Assembly: GCA_946965045.2 (NCBI GenBank)
Contig: OX337232.1
Location: 3,720,001 to 3,784,000 of the forward strand
Direction of reading: 5' to 3'
DNA length: 64,000 bases
Origin: Epithemia pelagica
Taxonomy: Eukaryota > Bacillariophyta > Bacillariophyceae > Surirellales > Surirellaceae
The notes under the pieces: generated by a model
Database searches by the model: none
The model's input: the letters and a program-made list of their open reading frames with translations, nothing else
What the model was told of the DNA's origin: nothing
Program-made: the position numbers and the translations under genes
Part shown: piece after piece, positions 53,701 to 62,043 of the stretch
Layout of the letters: each line of letters starts with the position of its first letter
Position numbering within the stretch: the stretch's first letter is position 1

Positions 53701-55836
53701 CAAGATACAGAAATCACCATTCGACAGACCAGTGTCCGTGTCGTCTTGAATCATTGTTCCACCACCAATGAGGAAACTTCCACGACGAGAGACACTGGAC
53801 ATTCAGAAACGATTACTGAATGCAGAGCTCCAGTGGTGGTCCAGACCCCGCCACCGAGGATTAGCTTTGAAAGAAACAACGATACGTCTGTACCAGTCCC
53901 ATCCGAAGGGCAACAGAAAACCATGAATCCATCGAGCGTGTCATTGCGCCGATCCACCAGAAAACAATCCTCCAAGGCTTCCAACGAAGCATCCGATCCG
54001 AAGAATTCAAGAAGACACGGTACTCCATTACAGGATTTGGATCAAAACATCTCAAGTGTATCGAACACGGCTGGTTCACATTCTGTGTCGAACACAGTTG
54101 GTTCGAGCGGACCCATTTTGCGACATGTTTCCGGACCTGCTGGTGGAACGCGTCAGCAGCAACGAATCGTCACAAAAATCCGATTAGAGACGAAAACGAG
54201 TAATAATCCGAGCAATTTTCTGGAATATTGGTTTGGCCATCGACTACGCCCTGTTGAGATCCCCATTAAGAACGAAGAGGCGTTGAATCCGGTCGAGAAG
54301 AGAATTGATGCGAATGGTTCTCCATATCAAGGGAATGGGCAATGTTTTGAACTGATTTCAGCCAAGGTTCAAAGCGATGGTGACTCGGCAAGTCAATATA
54401 ACAAAGCCAAGTGCTTAAAGTTGTACTACGTCAATGTTGGTGATGACGGCCATACCTTGCAAGACGAGTTGAATGGGCTTGCCAACTTTTCAGCCCTTCC
54501 CACCTCCAAAGCAGTGGCGCGCTTGGAGCTTTTGCAGAGCCTATGTTGTCAGAAAACCCGCAAGAAAGAAAAAATCTCTGGAATCCACGAACTTGCACGC
54601 GACAAATTTGAATTACTCCCCAAAGAAGGGAACGACGGCTGTGGATTTATCTGCGAAGAGTATCTCAAAACACTCATGACAGAATCGGGGGTAGGGGCAT
54701 CAGCAGATAGCGAACCATGTCGCCGTGTCCTGGCGATTCAAGTTCGTGCCGTGATTCCAACCCTTGGTATATTCAAGGGAATGCTCATACGGAAACGGAT
54801 TCCACGCGGTGAGGCTCCAATTCAGTTTACTCCCTCGATGCAAAAGGTCGGTCCTTCGTTGTCTCCAGTGTCTGTCAATACGGGTATATTGTGGGTCACA
54901 CAAGCGGGGGTTGACCCGTCTCAATTTAGTCAATTCATGGGTCGACACCTCGATCCAAATTTAAAGGATCCACCTGTAAAAACCTTTGACGCAGAGCTCC
55001 AAAAGCACAAGCTTAAGAAGAAAAAGGACCCCGAGGATAACATGATTTTGTCTTTGTGGAAAGCCCTTGGAGTTCCATGGGAAAGTTGCGTCGAATATTC
55101 CGAACAAAGTCTCAAAAGAGATGGTATCAAACACTCCTACGTTCGTGGCCTTTCGGACCCCACCAACGAAATGCCACCAGGGACAGTGTTTGTGACAGGC
55201 CTTCACAAGGCTGCCGCACATCAGAGCGTTTTCGTCACACGTTCACCATGTATCGTCCCCAAGGATGGCCGTGTACTTCCCCATCTTTCTGAGAAGCCGG
55301 CGATGATGTCGGATGAAAATTGGGAATGGTTGAATGAATTGCCCTTTGGAGCAATCATTTTTGCCAATGCATCTGTCGGAATGAAACCATTGCCAACTCA
55401 TATGGCCAATGGCGACCTGGACGGGGATTTGTACTTTGTCTGCTGGAGCAAAGAGATTTTGTCGCAACTATGCAAGGTCGAAAAAATCGTCGACGTCCTC
55501 GACGATTCCTCGAGCCCATCAATCAATAAGCCTATCATGACCACTCAAACCACAAGCACTTTGAATAATGACTGGTTATCTCTGGCACAGCAGCAAATGA
55601 CGGACATGAACACTTTGGTCCAACAGGCTCGTTTGATCAGCGTCTTGTGGCGCTATTCCAAAAAGGTGGCAAAGGACAATCCCGACATGGGCGCTCAACA
55701 CTCGGATGCACAGGCCTATGGCAATGCCTATCATCAAGCGTTGGATATTGGAAAGCATGGTGGAAAAGTGTCTCTTCCCTCGCATTTGCATGCCGGGATT
55801 CCGGAAAATCTTCAATGTTATCTGGAGATCGCGTAA
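50770..55836 (+). CDS. RNA-dependent RNA polymerase (cellular RNAi type), copy 2
   Basis: 1688 aa from the ATG at 50770, which gives the MRLGVRG start shared with copy 1. Low-complexity N-terminus rich in Thr/Pro/Glu/Asn up to ~700. Two almost identical KOW-like modules (LELGCLVEIVGGIHAKANKGF) at about 715-770 and 941-995, lacking the other KOW type seen first in copy 1. The polymerase domain starts at about 1150 with GCGFICEEYL, VRAVIPTLGIFKGMLIRKR, VTRSPCIVP and DLDGD at 1549-1553. All recognisable catalytic motifs are intact. The domain is very close to copy 1, while the disordered N-terminus differs greatly in length. Tandem, same strand, about 1 kb apart; the shared upstream repeat suggests related regulation. 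Confidence 0.88.
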   Translation: MRLGVRGVGGGSDYSILAVTPLAASNNNPISRRPVTRSITRNNNNNAQPRRSGRRRTRRSSTITTTTTTTVPKTTTTTNIPNTITPSPSAVAQSTSQQEQPQRRSSSRWSLLFPWRRTSSSSSSPLRTTTAAPSNPTVSSPPADSHSEDQDNPPCAPVDVIPPSPPSSSSTPVGSNAAGSEQPPITTTTTTGIAGSSPPQHHHQQQQHRYPLRSGSTHSTTHPTTTIENKDVPKDHQDNNKNNHHEIPPDPRMALPSDDDHDQQPQDKDHEPPSLTTPPAVEPHGTALPKATPPLEEEEEESTPEPLVLFVSSPPVRSNHATPNCVSLQPTTTTTEQKEATPATHSAVSNSASMCETPIVVEEEEEANDDSFSPLAVVPPPQCPVLPMNTTTTKTEAEPEARNNKAAMENEDRPSISTTTTRTTTTTKSAKKTHRPIGLSPVLRSAASRTPSRPLLKMVDSPPPRTTAVSQQLTSHEQDDNKEDTNANCPWSPQPGTLSRSSPTRPEPLEVQPTMMMSPLAHGTTGPETQTEPQLSVSPSRRSIASQPQQGQDNDDDKAVGKTTNQYERSHQQKHPTTNTLCGSNQDKEEERNEVRIHLPPHLASHKAKRSSTLHAVVVSTPPNLPLHPEQQENEPEEDESSEDSPRRKSDQDRTVADPGHTRKEDEPLCVATRMTGEDWHASHNDPVANIITTKTSVPTHGQQNTLDMDDAKLELGCLVEIVGGIHAKANKGFHGRVTKLTNVMVQVRIQKKEITIRQTSVRVVGNRCPTTSDETSTSRDVLNAEHSEISTESRAPVVVKTPSVPVPPTLHASRSLESTFVKDAAHHHHQEVCSSPAKEQVQQGEPMLNPETNRQQQETHDTKVTPNASPRIQSDLPCTTVRVATRMGIGSLTQTTNNTSITARSSHTGPDVETTTTTATTPAETTDQQQNTLEMDDAKLELGCLVEIVGGIHAKANKGFHGRVTKLTNVMVQVRIQDTEITIRQTSVRVVLNHCSTTNEETSTTRDTGHSETITECRAPVVVQTPPPRISFERNNDTSVPVPSEGQQKTMNPSSVSLRRSTRKQSSKASNEASDPKNSRRHGTPLQDLDQNISSVSNTAGSHSVSNTVGSSGPILRHVSGPAGGTRQQQRIVTKIRLETKTSNNPSNFLEYWFGHRLRPVEIPIKNEEALNPVEKRIDANGSPYQGNGQCFELISAKVQSDGDSASQYNKAKCLKLYYVNVGDDGHTLQDELNGLANFSALPTSKAVARLELLQSLCCQKTRKKEKISGIHELARDKFELLPKEGNDGCGFICEEYLKTLMTESGVGASADSEPCRRVLAIQVRAVIPTLGIFKGMLIRKRIPRGEAPIQFTPSMQKVGPSLSPVSVNTGILWVTQAGVDPSQFSQFMGRHLDPNLKDPPVKTFDAELQKHKLKKKKDPEDNMILSLWKALGVPWESCVEYSEQSLKRDGIKHSYVRGLSDPTNEMPPGTVFVTGLHKAAAHQSVFVTRSPCIVPKDGRVLPHLSEKPAMMSDENWEWLNELPFGAIIFANASVGMKPLPTHMANGDLDGDLYFVCWSKEILSQLCKVEKIVDVLDDSSSPSINKPIMTTQTTSTLNNDWLSLAQQQMTDMNTLVQQARLISVLWRYSKKVAKDNPDMGAQHSDAQAYGNAYHQALDIGKHGGKVSLPSHLHAGIPENLQCYLEIA
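52882..53065 (+). repeat. KOW-module duplication, unit 1
   Basis: About 184 bp that recur at 53563-53746 (offset 681 bp). The copies are identical for about 140 bp, then differ at a few codons (KKE against DTE). The extreme similarity suggests a recent duplication or conversion. Confidence 0.9.
53563..53746 (+). repeat. KOW-module duplication, unit 2
   Basis: Second copy of the KOW-coding segment at 52882-53065. The 681-bp offset keeps frame (227 codons). Confidence 0.9.
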
Positions 55837-56836
55837 CACAATCCTACGCTTTTATACTGCAAAAATGTTTGCCTTCATGATTCTGTGAAAAAGGCTCTAG
55901 TTGAAAGGAAATGGTCAAAGATAGAGGGCGTTGTAAAGTACTGGATCCTTCCTTGGCAGCCGACCTCTCGCTTGTCGATTCGTAAGTTGTGGTGGCGGTT
56001 TACGGTATGGCACCTGGCACCTCACCATGCGTGAAGCGTAGGCATGCGTACCAGATAGAGCTACTCGAAGGCGATCGATAATTGCGAAAAATAGTTCTCC
56101 TCTAGCAGAGGCTACAGATTACAGATATGCATAGTTAAGATAGTACTGTCTAATCGTGAAATCATTGGGCATCACACAGCTGGTTGGGCGTAGGGCTATC
56201 AGAATATCCAGCAGACGACGAGCCATTCCCTTAAATCACTACTACAATCACATGCCGATACTAAAGAGCTCGGTCATTTGCTTGAAATGTCACTGAACAA
56301 TCGTCATTCACCATTGAGCGAATCAGCGACTCATCGTGGCTGCCCAACCGATGACAAAATTCGATGGCTTCGAAGCTCTAGAAGAAGGCTCTTGGCCCTA
56401 CGTACGTTTGTAGTTTGTATGTGTATGATTATGGATGCTAGGACCGAGAATAGGACCGATAGTTAACTGCTTACTGGTATCCCCTATCCCTTCTAGATAC
56501 CAAGGGTTATGAGGCTATACTCGAAAAACCCGAACTTCTCAGTCTTCCTATTCCTGCTTCTTGTGGCGCGGCAGCAGCAGAAAGACACAGCCAAAAGCGA
56601 GGGTGAGAGAAAACGTTAATTCTCAGAGACGAGCTTTGAGTTTCTCTCTCTCATTATCATTCGGCCACAACGAAGAAACAAAGAAGTATCATCGTTTCGG
56701 AAACCGGAGACCTTCCGCTAGTAAAACCAGTTGCTGTGTTTCCGATTTGGCATCACCGCGGCTCATTCCTTATTTGTCAGTCATTGAAAACTCTGGCAAA
56801 GTTTTGGTTGTTTAGTGAAACACACACCGTATCACC
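55837..56836. other. Non-coding 1 kb after RdRP2
   Basis: The first ~95 bases are the third version of the RdRP 3' flank repeat. The rest shows no gene; the last part should hold the promoter of the next gene. Confidence 0.5.
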
Positions 56837-57457
56837 ATGTCCGTTGTTTCTCAACAGCCGCCACCGCCAATGTTGTTGCATCAAATGTTGGCGGACTTGA
56901 CTCATGACTTTTCCACCGTGCAATTGGTTTCCGATCACCATGCGACGCATCAGCCGCTGCCTTCGCGAAACGAACCAGAACGACACCGATCCAGACGACG
57001 AACCAGACCTCCGTCCAATCGGTGGGACAGTTCCTGTGGTGTGGCGTGTCACAAGGCTCCTTCCTTGGTGTTACCGCCTCGATGGGGCGAGCAAGACCGT
57101 CCTTTGATGAATCCGAGCACTTGCAGCAGCAGCAGCAGAGGGAACAATGCCTTGATGTTGCCACCCAAATATCCTCGATCCTCTTCGTCTTCTTCGTCCT
57201 CCTCTTCCTCCTCCCTGTCTCTCATGGGAGCCATGAGCAGTGGTCGCCAGTGGCACCAACCACAAGAGAAATCAGTAAGGGACCAAACTCCCGTGCCTCC
57301 CAAGCTGTGGAATCACCATCCGTCCCAGTATTCCTCTTCCAAGAATGGCACTTCCTTGACGGATGTGCAGCGCATCATTATGAATGCCTTGGATGAAATT
57401 CACGTGGCAGCCTCTTCCTCCGTAGACGAGGAAGAAGACGGTGGTCGCTGGGACTGA
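56837..57457 (+). CDS. Hypothetical low-complexity protein
   Basis: 206 aa. The start ATG has a good eukaryotic context (CACCATGTCC). Composition is His/Pro/Ser/Arg-rich with a run of about 12 Ser (near residues 114-126), and a short ordered-looking end (SLTDVQRIIMNALDEIHVAASS) followed by an acidic tail DEEEDGGRWD. The end segment may be an amphipathic helix. No known domain; function unknown. Further exons cannot be excluded. Confidence 0.55.
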   Translation: MSVVSQQPPPPMLLHQMLADLTHDFSTVQLVSDHHATHQPLPSRNEPERHRSRRRTRPPSNRWDSSCGVACHKAPSLVLPPRWGEQDRPLMNPSTCSSSSRGNNALMLPPKYPRSSSSSSSSSSSSLSLMGAMSSGRQWHQPQEKSVRDQTPVPPKLWNHHPSQYSSSKNGTSLTDVQRIIMNALDEIHVAASSSVDEEEDGGRWD

Positions 57458-58111
57458 TGCACCACACGTCTTGTTTGTATTGTCCCCATTTCTTTTTATT
57501 TTGTGCGACGGTTTTCTCGTTTCGTTTTCAAGCCCAAAGGACCTATACTATATCGCTGGTTCGTGGCCTTGGAATAATCATTTATAATTTGCTACTATTC
57601 ACGGTTTACTCCTTTTGTTTGTCATCTATCTCTCTTCCGTTGAAGTCATTTTCTAGAATGGGAGGACTCCTACCTGAATGTGGAGGAGAACACCATAGTA
57701 AGCCTTGTCTTGTACGGAAAGCAATAAAAGACATTAGTATGGTGAACTATCTACCTAGAGCCAGGAAGTCGATGATGGTTGATCCAATGCTGGAGTATTG
57801 GCTACTACTAGGGGAAGCTTGGGGTCCAAATGGTGAACGAGGGAAAGAAGTACTTGTTGGATGGACTTGGTGGTGGTGGTCTCAACGATGAGAGTGGCCA
57901 ACCGCTCTCGTCAAGGACATGCATGGCCATGGCAACGGTTGGTACCATCCGACGAACAAAACAAGTCGATTCGCCTTGTTCGCTTCTACTCTATAGTCAA
58001 GTGTTCCCTGTGTTCGTGGAGAACAGGGGATTGGAAGACACCCGAGGCAAGGAATGGATTCGGACCATTCACAATAGCATAGCCAAGAAACTCCCAAACG
58101 GTATCCTGCCT

Positions 58112-58245
58112 CACCTGTCAAACGTGTGTCAGGAACCTTCTTATTTTGCGATTTGGAGTACCATTCTTTGTATTCAGGCACCTGTCAAACAAGTGTCAGG
58201 AACCTTCTTGTTTCGCGATTTGGACTGCCATTCTTTGTTTTCAGG
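58112..58245 (+). repeat. 67-bp tandem duplication
   Basis: Two units starting CACCTGTCAAAC (58112 and 58179) and ending TTCAGGC, with about eight differences between them. Confidence 0.85.
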
Positions 58246-58631
58246 CAAGGAATACATGTCTTGTTGTTGTGGTTCACTCCAAGCAGTCATTATTATGATT
58301 ATTATTTCTTTCTCTTGTGGACTTTGGTGCAACGCGAATTCTCGAATGGAATCGTTCTTGGTCCATCCAAAACGATGAGACGGCGCTTGAGATCACCAAG
58401 TCAGTCTTCTTCTTCTTTGTTCTCGAACTATGTCCCGAAGTTGTAGCAAAGAAGAAAGACAGCATGAGAAATGAGAATATCGATTGTCCTTCGAATCGAT
58501 CAAGGGATTCGAACGAACAGTGTTGGTTGTGACATCCATCCAGAAAGAAGAGAAGAGTGAAGCGAATTTGGATGGTTCATGATATTTTCAGAGCAAAACA
58601 ATTCTTCTAGGAACCATTCTGGAGCAAGTGC

Positions 58632-59189
58632 TTGTTCTTTGGAGCAGAAGACGATTCTTGTTTGCAGGACACGTCCGTTCGTGTTCGAGGTGGTGGTTCG
58701 ATCTTGGTTGTTCGATGGCAAGAAGACGACCGAAAGGAAGACTTGAGAATCGCGATTGTCAGTCTGGTCTTCCTTCTTGTCTTTTCGTTGCTGTTTTCTT
58801 GCAGATGGGTGTTGCACTTTGTACTTTGGTACTTGCTTTGGTGCATCTGGAATAGATGCAATTGCCTCCATCCCAAGCGCTGCAGAATGAAGAATGAGAG
58901 AAGCCATCGAACTACCCACCTAGGCGATTCTTCTGGTGAGGATACGTGTTCTGTGGGGTCGGTGTCAAATAATTCTCGAGTCGTTTTTGAGTTTGAATTT
59001 GTACAATTCATAATGACAGATTGCGCGACCTACCCGCGTCTTCATGTTCCCTCCGATCTCGTCACAAAGGCGATGAATCAAGGCTCTTGTCTTTCCACCA
59101 TGTCCTATAAACAGGATATAGATGTCTCCTTTTTCCCTGTTCATTGCTTTCTTCCTCTCCATAAGACTACCTCTACTTTCCTACGATAG
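58632..59189 (+). CDS. Doubtful hypothetical membrane protein
   Basis: 185-codon open frame with a strongly hydrophobic stretch IAIVSLVFLLVFSLLF...WVLHFVLWYLLWCIW (about residues 40-75) following an acidic segment. No homology is recognised and the remaining part is not distinctive. It could be chance; listed because the hydrophobic block is long and the frame is the best in the region. Confidence 0.2.
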   Translation: MFFGAEDDSCLQDTSVRVRGGGSILVVRWQEDDRKEDLRIAIVSLVFLLVFSLLFSCRWVLHFVLWYLLWCIWNRCNCLHPKRCRMKNERSHRTTHLGDSSGEDTCSVGSVSNNSRVVFEFEFVQFIMTDCATYPRLHVPSDLVTKAMNQGSCLSTMSYKQDIDVSFFPVHCFLPLHKTTSTFLR

Positions 59190-59991
59190 TACTCCTAGTA
59201 GGTAGGCACGAAGAGGGTTGCACCAATCCCCCCGACGCGACCATCATGGAGCGAGAAGAAACCTAGCATCATGCATATTGTTGCGAGAATCGGCTTTGAC
59301 CACATCATCCACAACACAAGAGCCGTGAGGACCGGTAGAATCCTATCAACACTGAAGCGTGTGTGAATCGAAACCGGTGTAGAGTCACCTGGCAAAAGGA
59401 CGAGGCTCTCTACTAGGTAAGTTGGTAGTTTGATTTCCATTCTCCATCATCACGACAACAAAACTCAGAATGGGAGAACCCTTCATAATGATACTATTTT
59501 CGTCCCACTTCACTTTCTTTGGCTCTATTCTCGAGACTAGCTAGCTACCTACCAAGTCTAAGGTCTTCTTACGAACGCCGCCCAGAGTTCCCAGTCCCAG
59601 TCATAACACAATAGGTCATATTGTGCTCATAAAAAGATGGCGAGCGAGCCACGGTGCTGAGGATTCGTGTGCCAAGTGCCAAGACTCAATTTTCGGGAGG
59701 AGAACAATCCGGCGAAGAACTGTTCTCTATATTCATGTACTCCTACTAGCAAAACGTTTTGCTACATGGCAACAAAGCGGTCTCACAAACTATGTGTTTC
59801 AAACCTTTTTTTGCGGGTGGACTTCTTGTTGTGTAATTTGTGGGCATACCGTTCGGCTGTGTGTGTCTCATTTTTGTTTCATGCAAGGGACACAGGAATA
59901 ACACTATCCAGTGTTTATGGCAAATTGCAGGGGCATTCAGTGGGAGTGTCCACTCGACGTATCGTCTTACACAATACAGACTCTCTATAGT

Positions 59992-61722
59992 ATGGTGGTC
60001 CTTTCTCGGTTCGTCCTCGTCCTGCTGCTGGTCGTTGGTCCAAGAGTTCAGGGTCAATCGGAACACCACCGCCAAGTGCTTCTTGCCGAAACCAATAATG
60101 ACGGTGCAAGGAATTTACCAGGAGGCGTCCTCGAGAGCACCTCGGTCGATCAAGAGGATCCCAATGAGAAGGCCTCCTTCTCCCTTCGAAAACAAGAACA
60201 ACCACCACCAAGGCTTGCCAAGGAAACAACCAAGAAAACGCATGAAAGTTCTTCTTCTCGAATGAGTCGTCGCAAAAAGAAGAAGCAGAAGAAGATCCAC
60301 AAAAAAGACACCAAGAACAAGTCTACAAAAAGCGATCATGGCAAAAAGGAACATCCCAAATCACCGCACTCCCAGGACGAGGACGAGGATGACGAGGAAA
60401 TCGGCATTTCCTGTCCCATTGATGACGATGACGACATGCCGTGGAAGATATCATCCAAACACTACAAAAAGGGCAAAAAAGAAGGCAAACACAAAAAGAA
60501 GAAGCACCAATCCTCGTGCTCCTTTGATTCCCTGGTGGTGTTTGGAGATTCCTTGTCCGACACGGGCACTGGTTTGTTGGAATTTCCGTGCAATGATCCA
60601 TCGACAGGCATTCCCTGTTTGCAACGAACTACCGATGGACGTGTCTTTGTCGAATACTTGGCCGATCTCGTAGTACCATCCTTGAATCCAGGAGGCTTGA
60701 CCATTGGAGATCCCGGGTTCGAAGTGCCCGACGACTCTCCGGTATCGCTTGTGCCAGGCGGGAGCAACTTTGCCCAACGAGCGGCCTATGCTCGGAATCC
60801 CGTCCAGGATCCTCGCGATCCCAGTCTGGCCACGTAAGTGAGTCGATACGCCATTTCCATGGGGATTCAGCCGGCTACGGGGGTTTTGCCACCCACACGC
60901 AGCTTGATTTCCCCCGTGACGGGATATGTGCCACAAATTTCCTTGGCCTTGCCCACCCAGGCGGGTCGCCTTCATGTGGTCGAAGTCGGCGCCAATGACA
61001 TTTTGGAAGCCAGCACCGTGTATTGGACATCTCAAATGGGCCTTTCGACGGGCGGCCTCGACCCCATGACCGTGGTCGAATGGGCCGTGGATGGCATTCA
61101 AAGTCAATTGCAACGCTTGTTGGAAACGGTACCCAATGCCTGTAATACTTTCGTCTTGGGTGTCATTGATATTGCTCAGTTGCCACGCATCCAACTCTTG
61201 GATCAAGCCTATCCCAACCTCGACTTTAGCTCGACCGTCACTGACTTGAGTCATTCCTTGAATCAACAAGTCCAATCTGTCGTGGAGAATCTGCAACCCG
61301 CCTTTGACCAAAAGTGTTTGCACGACAGTAATGATGATGATGATGATGATATGGCCGTCTTTGGCATTCGCTTTGTCGATACGGAAACCTTGTATGCCAA
61401 CGTGTTGGAACATCCCGAATTGCAAGACAAGCGTACCGACGCCCCGTGCAACCAGGCCTATGTCACAACCCAATCCACCTGTTTGTCCTCCTTGGCAGCA
61501 CGATTGGCCTTTCCCTATTATCCATTGCCGCCCAACACTCATCCTCATGACCCAGACGACCCACCAGTCTTTTGTATTGTTCCCGTGGTACCCACGGAAA
61601 CCTGTGACTGTGACGACTTTGTGTACTTTGATGCATTGCATCCCACCACTCAGGTTGCCCGGTTGATTGCCGAAACCATTTCCCATCATGTCTTGGAGCC
61701 ACTCTGTGCTGCGGCAGATTAG
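59992..61722 (+). CDS. Secreted GDSL-family lipase/acylhydrolase with lysine-rich linker
   Basis: Exons 59992-60833 and 60903-61722, 553 aa. A 69-nt GTAAGT...GCAG intron removes an in-frame TAA and keeps phase. The start at 59992 gives a signal peptide (MVVLSRFVLVLLLVVGPRVQG); an upstream ATG at 59911 would bury it. After it come ~120 residues of Lys-rich sequence (RRKKKKQKK, KKGKKEGKHKKKKH) with Asp/Glu runs. The hydrolase domain has block I VVFGDSLSDTG (nucleophile Ser187), block III GANDIL (Asn312) and block V DALH (Asp524, His527), so the catalytic set is complete. These enzymes hydrolyse esters of lipids or polysaccharides; the substrate is unknown. The basic linker could bind acidic cell-wall material or silica (inference). 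Confidence 0.87.
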
Positions 61723-61795
61723 GAATATAGAAACAAGACTTGGCTGAACCACTCTGTGCTGCGGCAGATTAGCAATATAGAAACAAGACTTGGCT
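61699..61795 (+). repeat. 50-bp tandem duplication over the GDSL stop codon
   Basis: CCACTCTGTGCTGCGGCAGA begins at 61699 and again at 61749. The GDSL stop TAG lies in the first unit; the second unit reproduces the last codons and the stop downstream. Confidence 0.9.
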
Positions 61796-62043
61796 CTACC
61801 AAACCGTCCGGAAGGAACCAACCGTCTGCAGAGAGGAAAACTCGGTCAAGCGAAAAGGGGATAATGGGAATATCGCATCAAGAGGATGGTTGTTCTCCTG
61901 ATTTTAATGGTATCTTGACCATTTATTTTTTATCATCTCTCTAGCTAGCATACTGGATAGACTCATTTTATGAACGACGGTATTTCATGTTTATTGTACA
62001 GTAGTAGTGCCTAGTCTGTGTTGTTGTTGTTTTCTTTTGCTTT
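61723..62043. other. Convergent intergenic region
   Basis: Holds the second unit of the 50-bp duplication and the 3' ends of two convergent genes. Nothing else is recognised. Confidence 0.5.

Larger units (their letters stand above)
57458..59991. other. 2.5 kb with little recognisable content
   Basis: No gene with a recognisable domain. It contains the 67-bp tandem duplication near 58.1 kb and one doubtful membrane-type frame at 58632-59189. Confidence 0.45.

Noticed and set aside
45744-55836. RdRP genes as integrated RNA-virus sequence
   Set aside because: The DLDGD active site and surrounding blocks are those of cellular RNAi polymerases, not of viral GDD-type enzymes.
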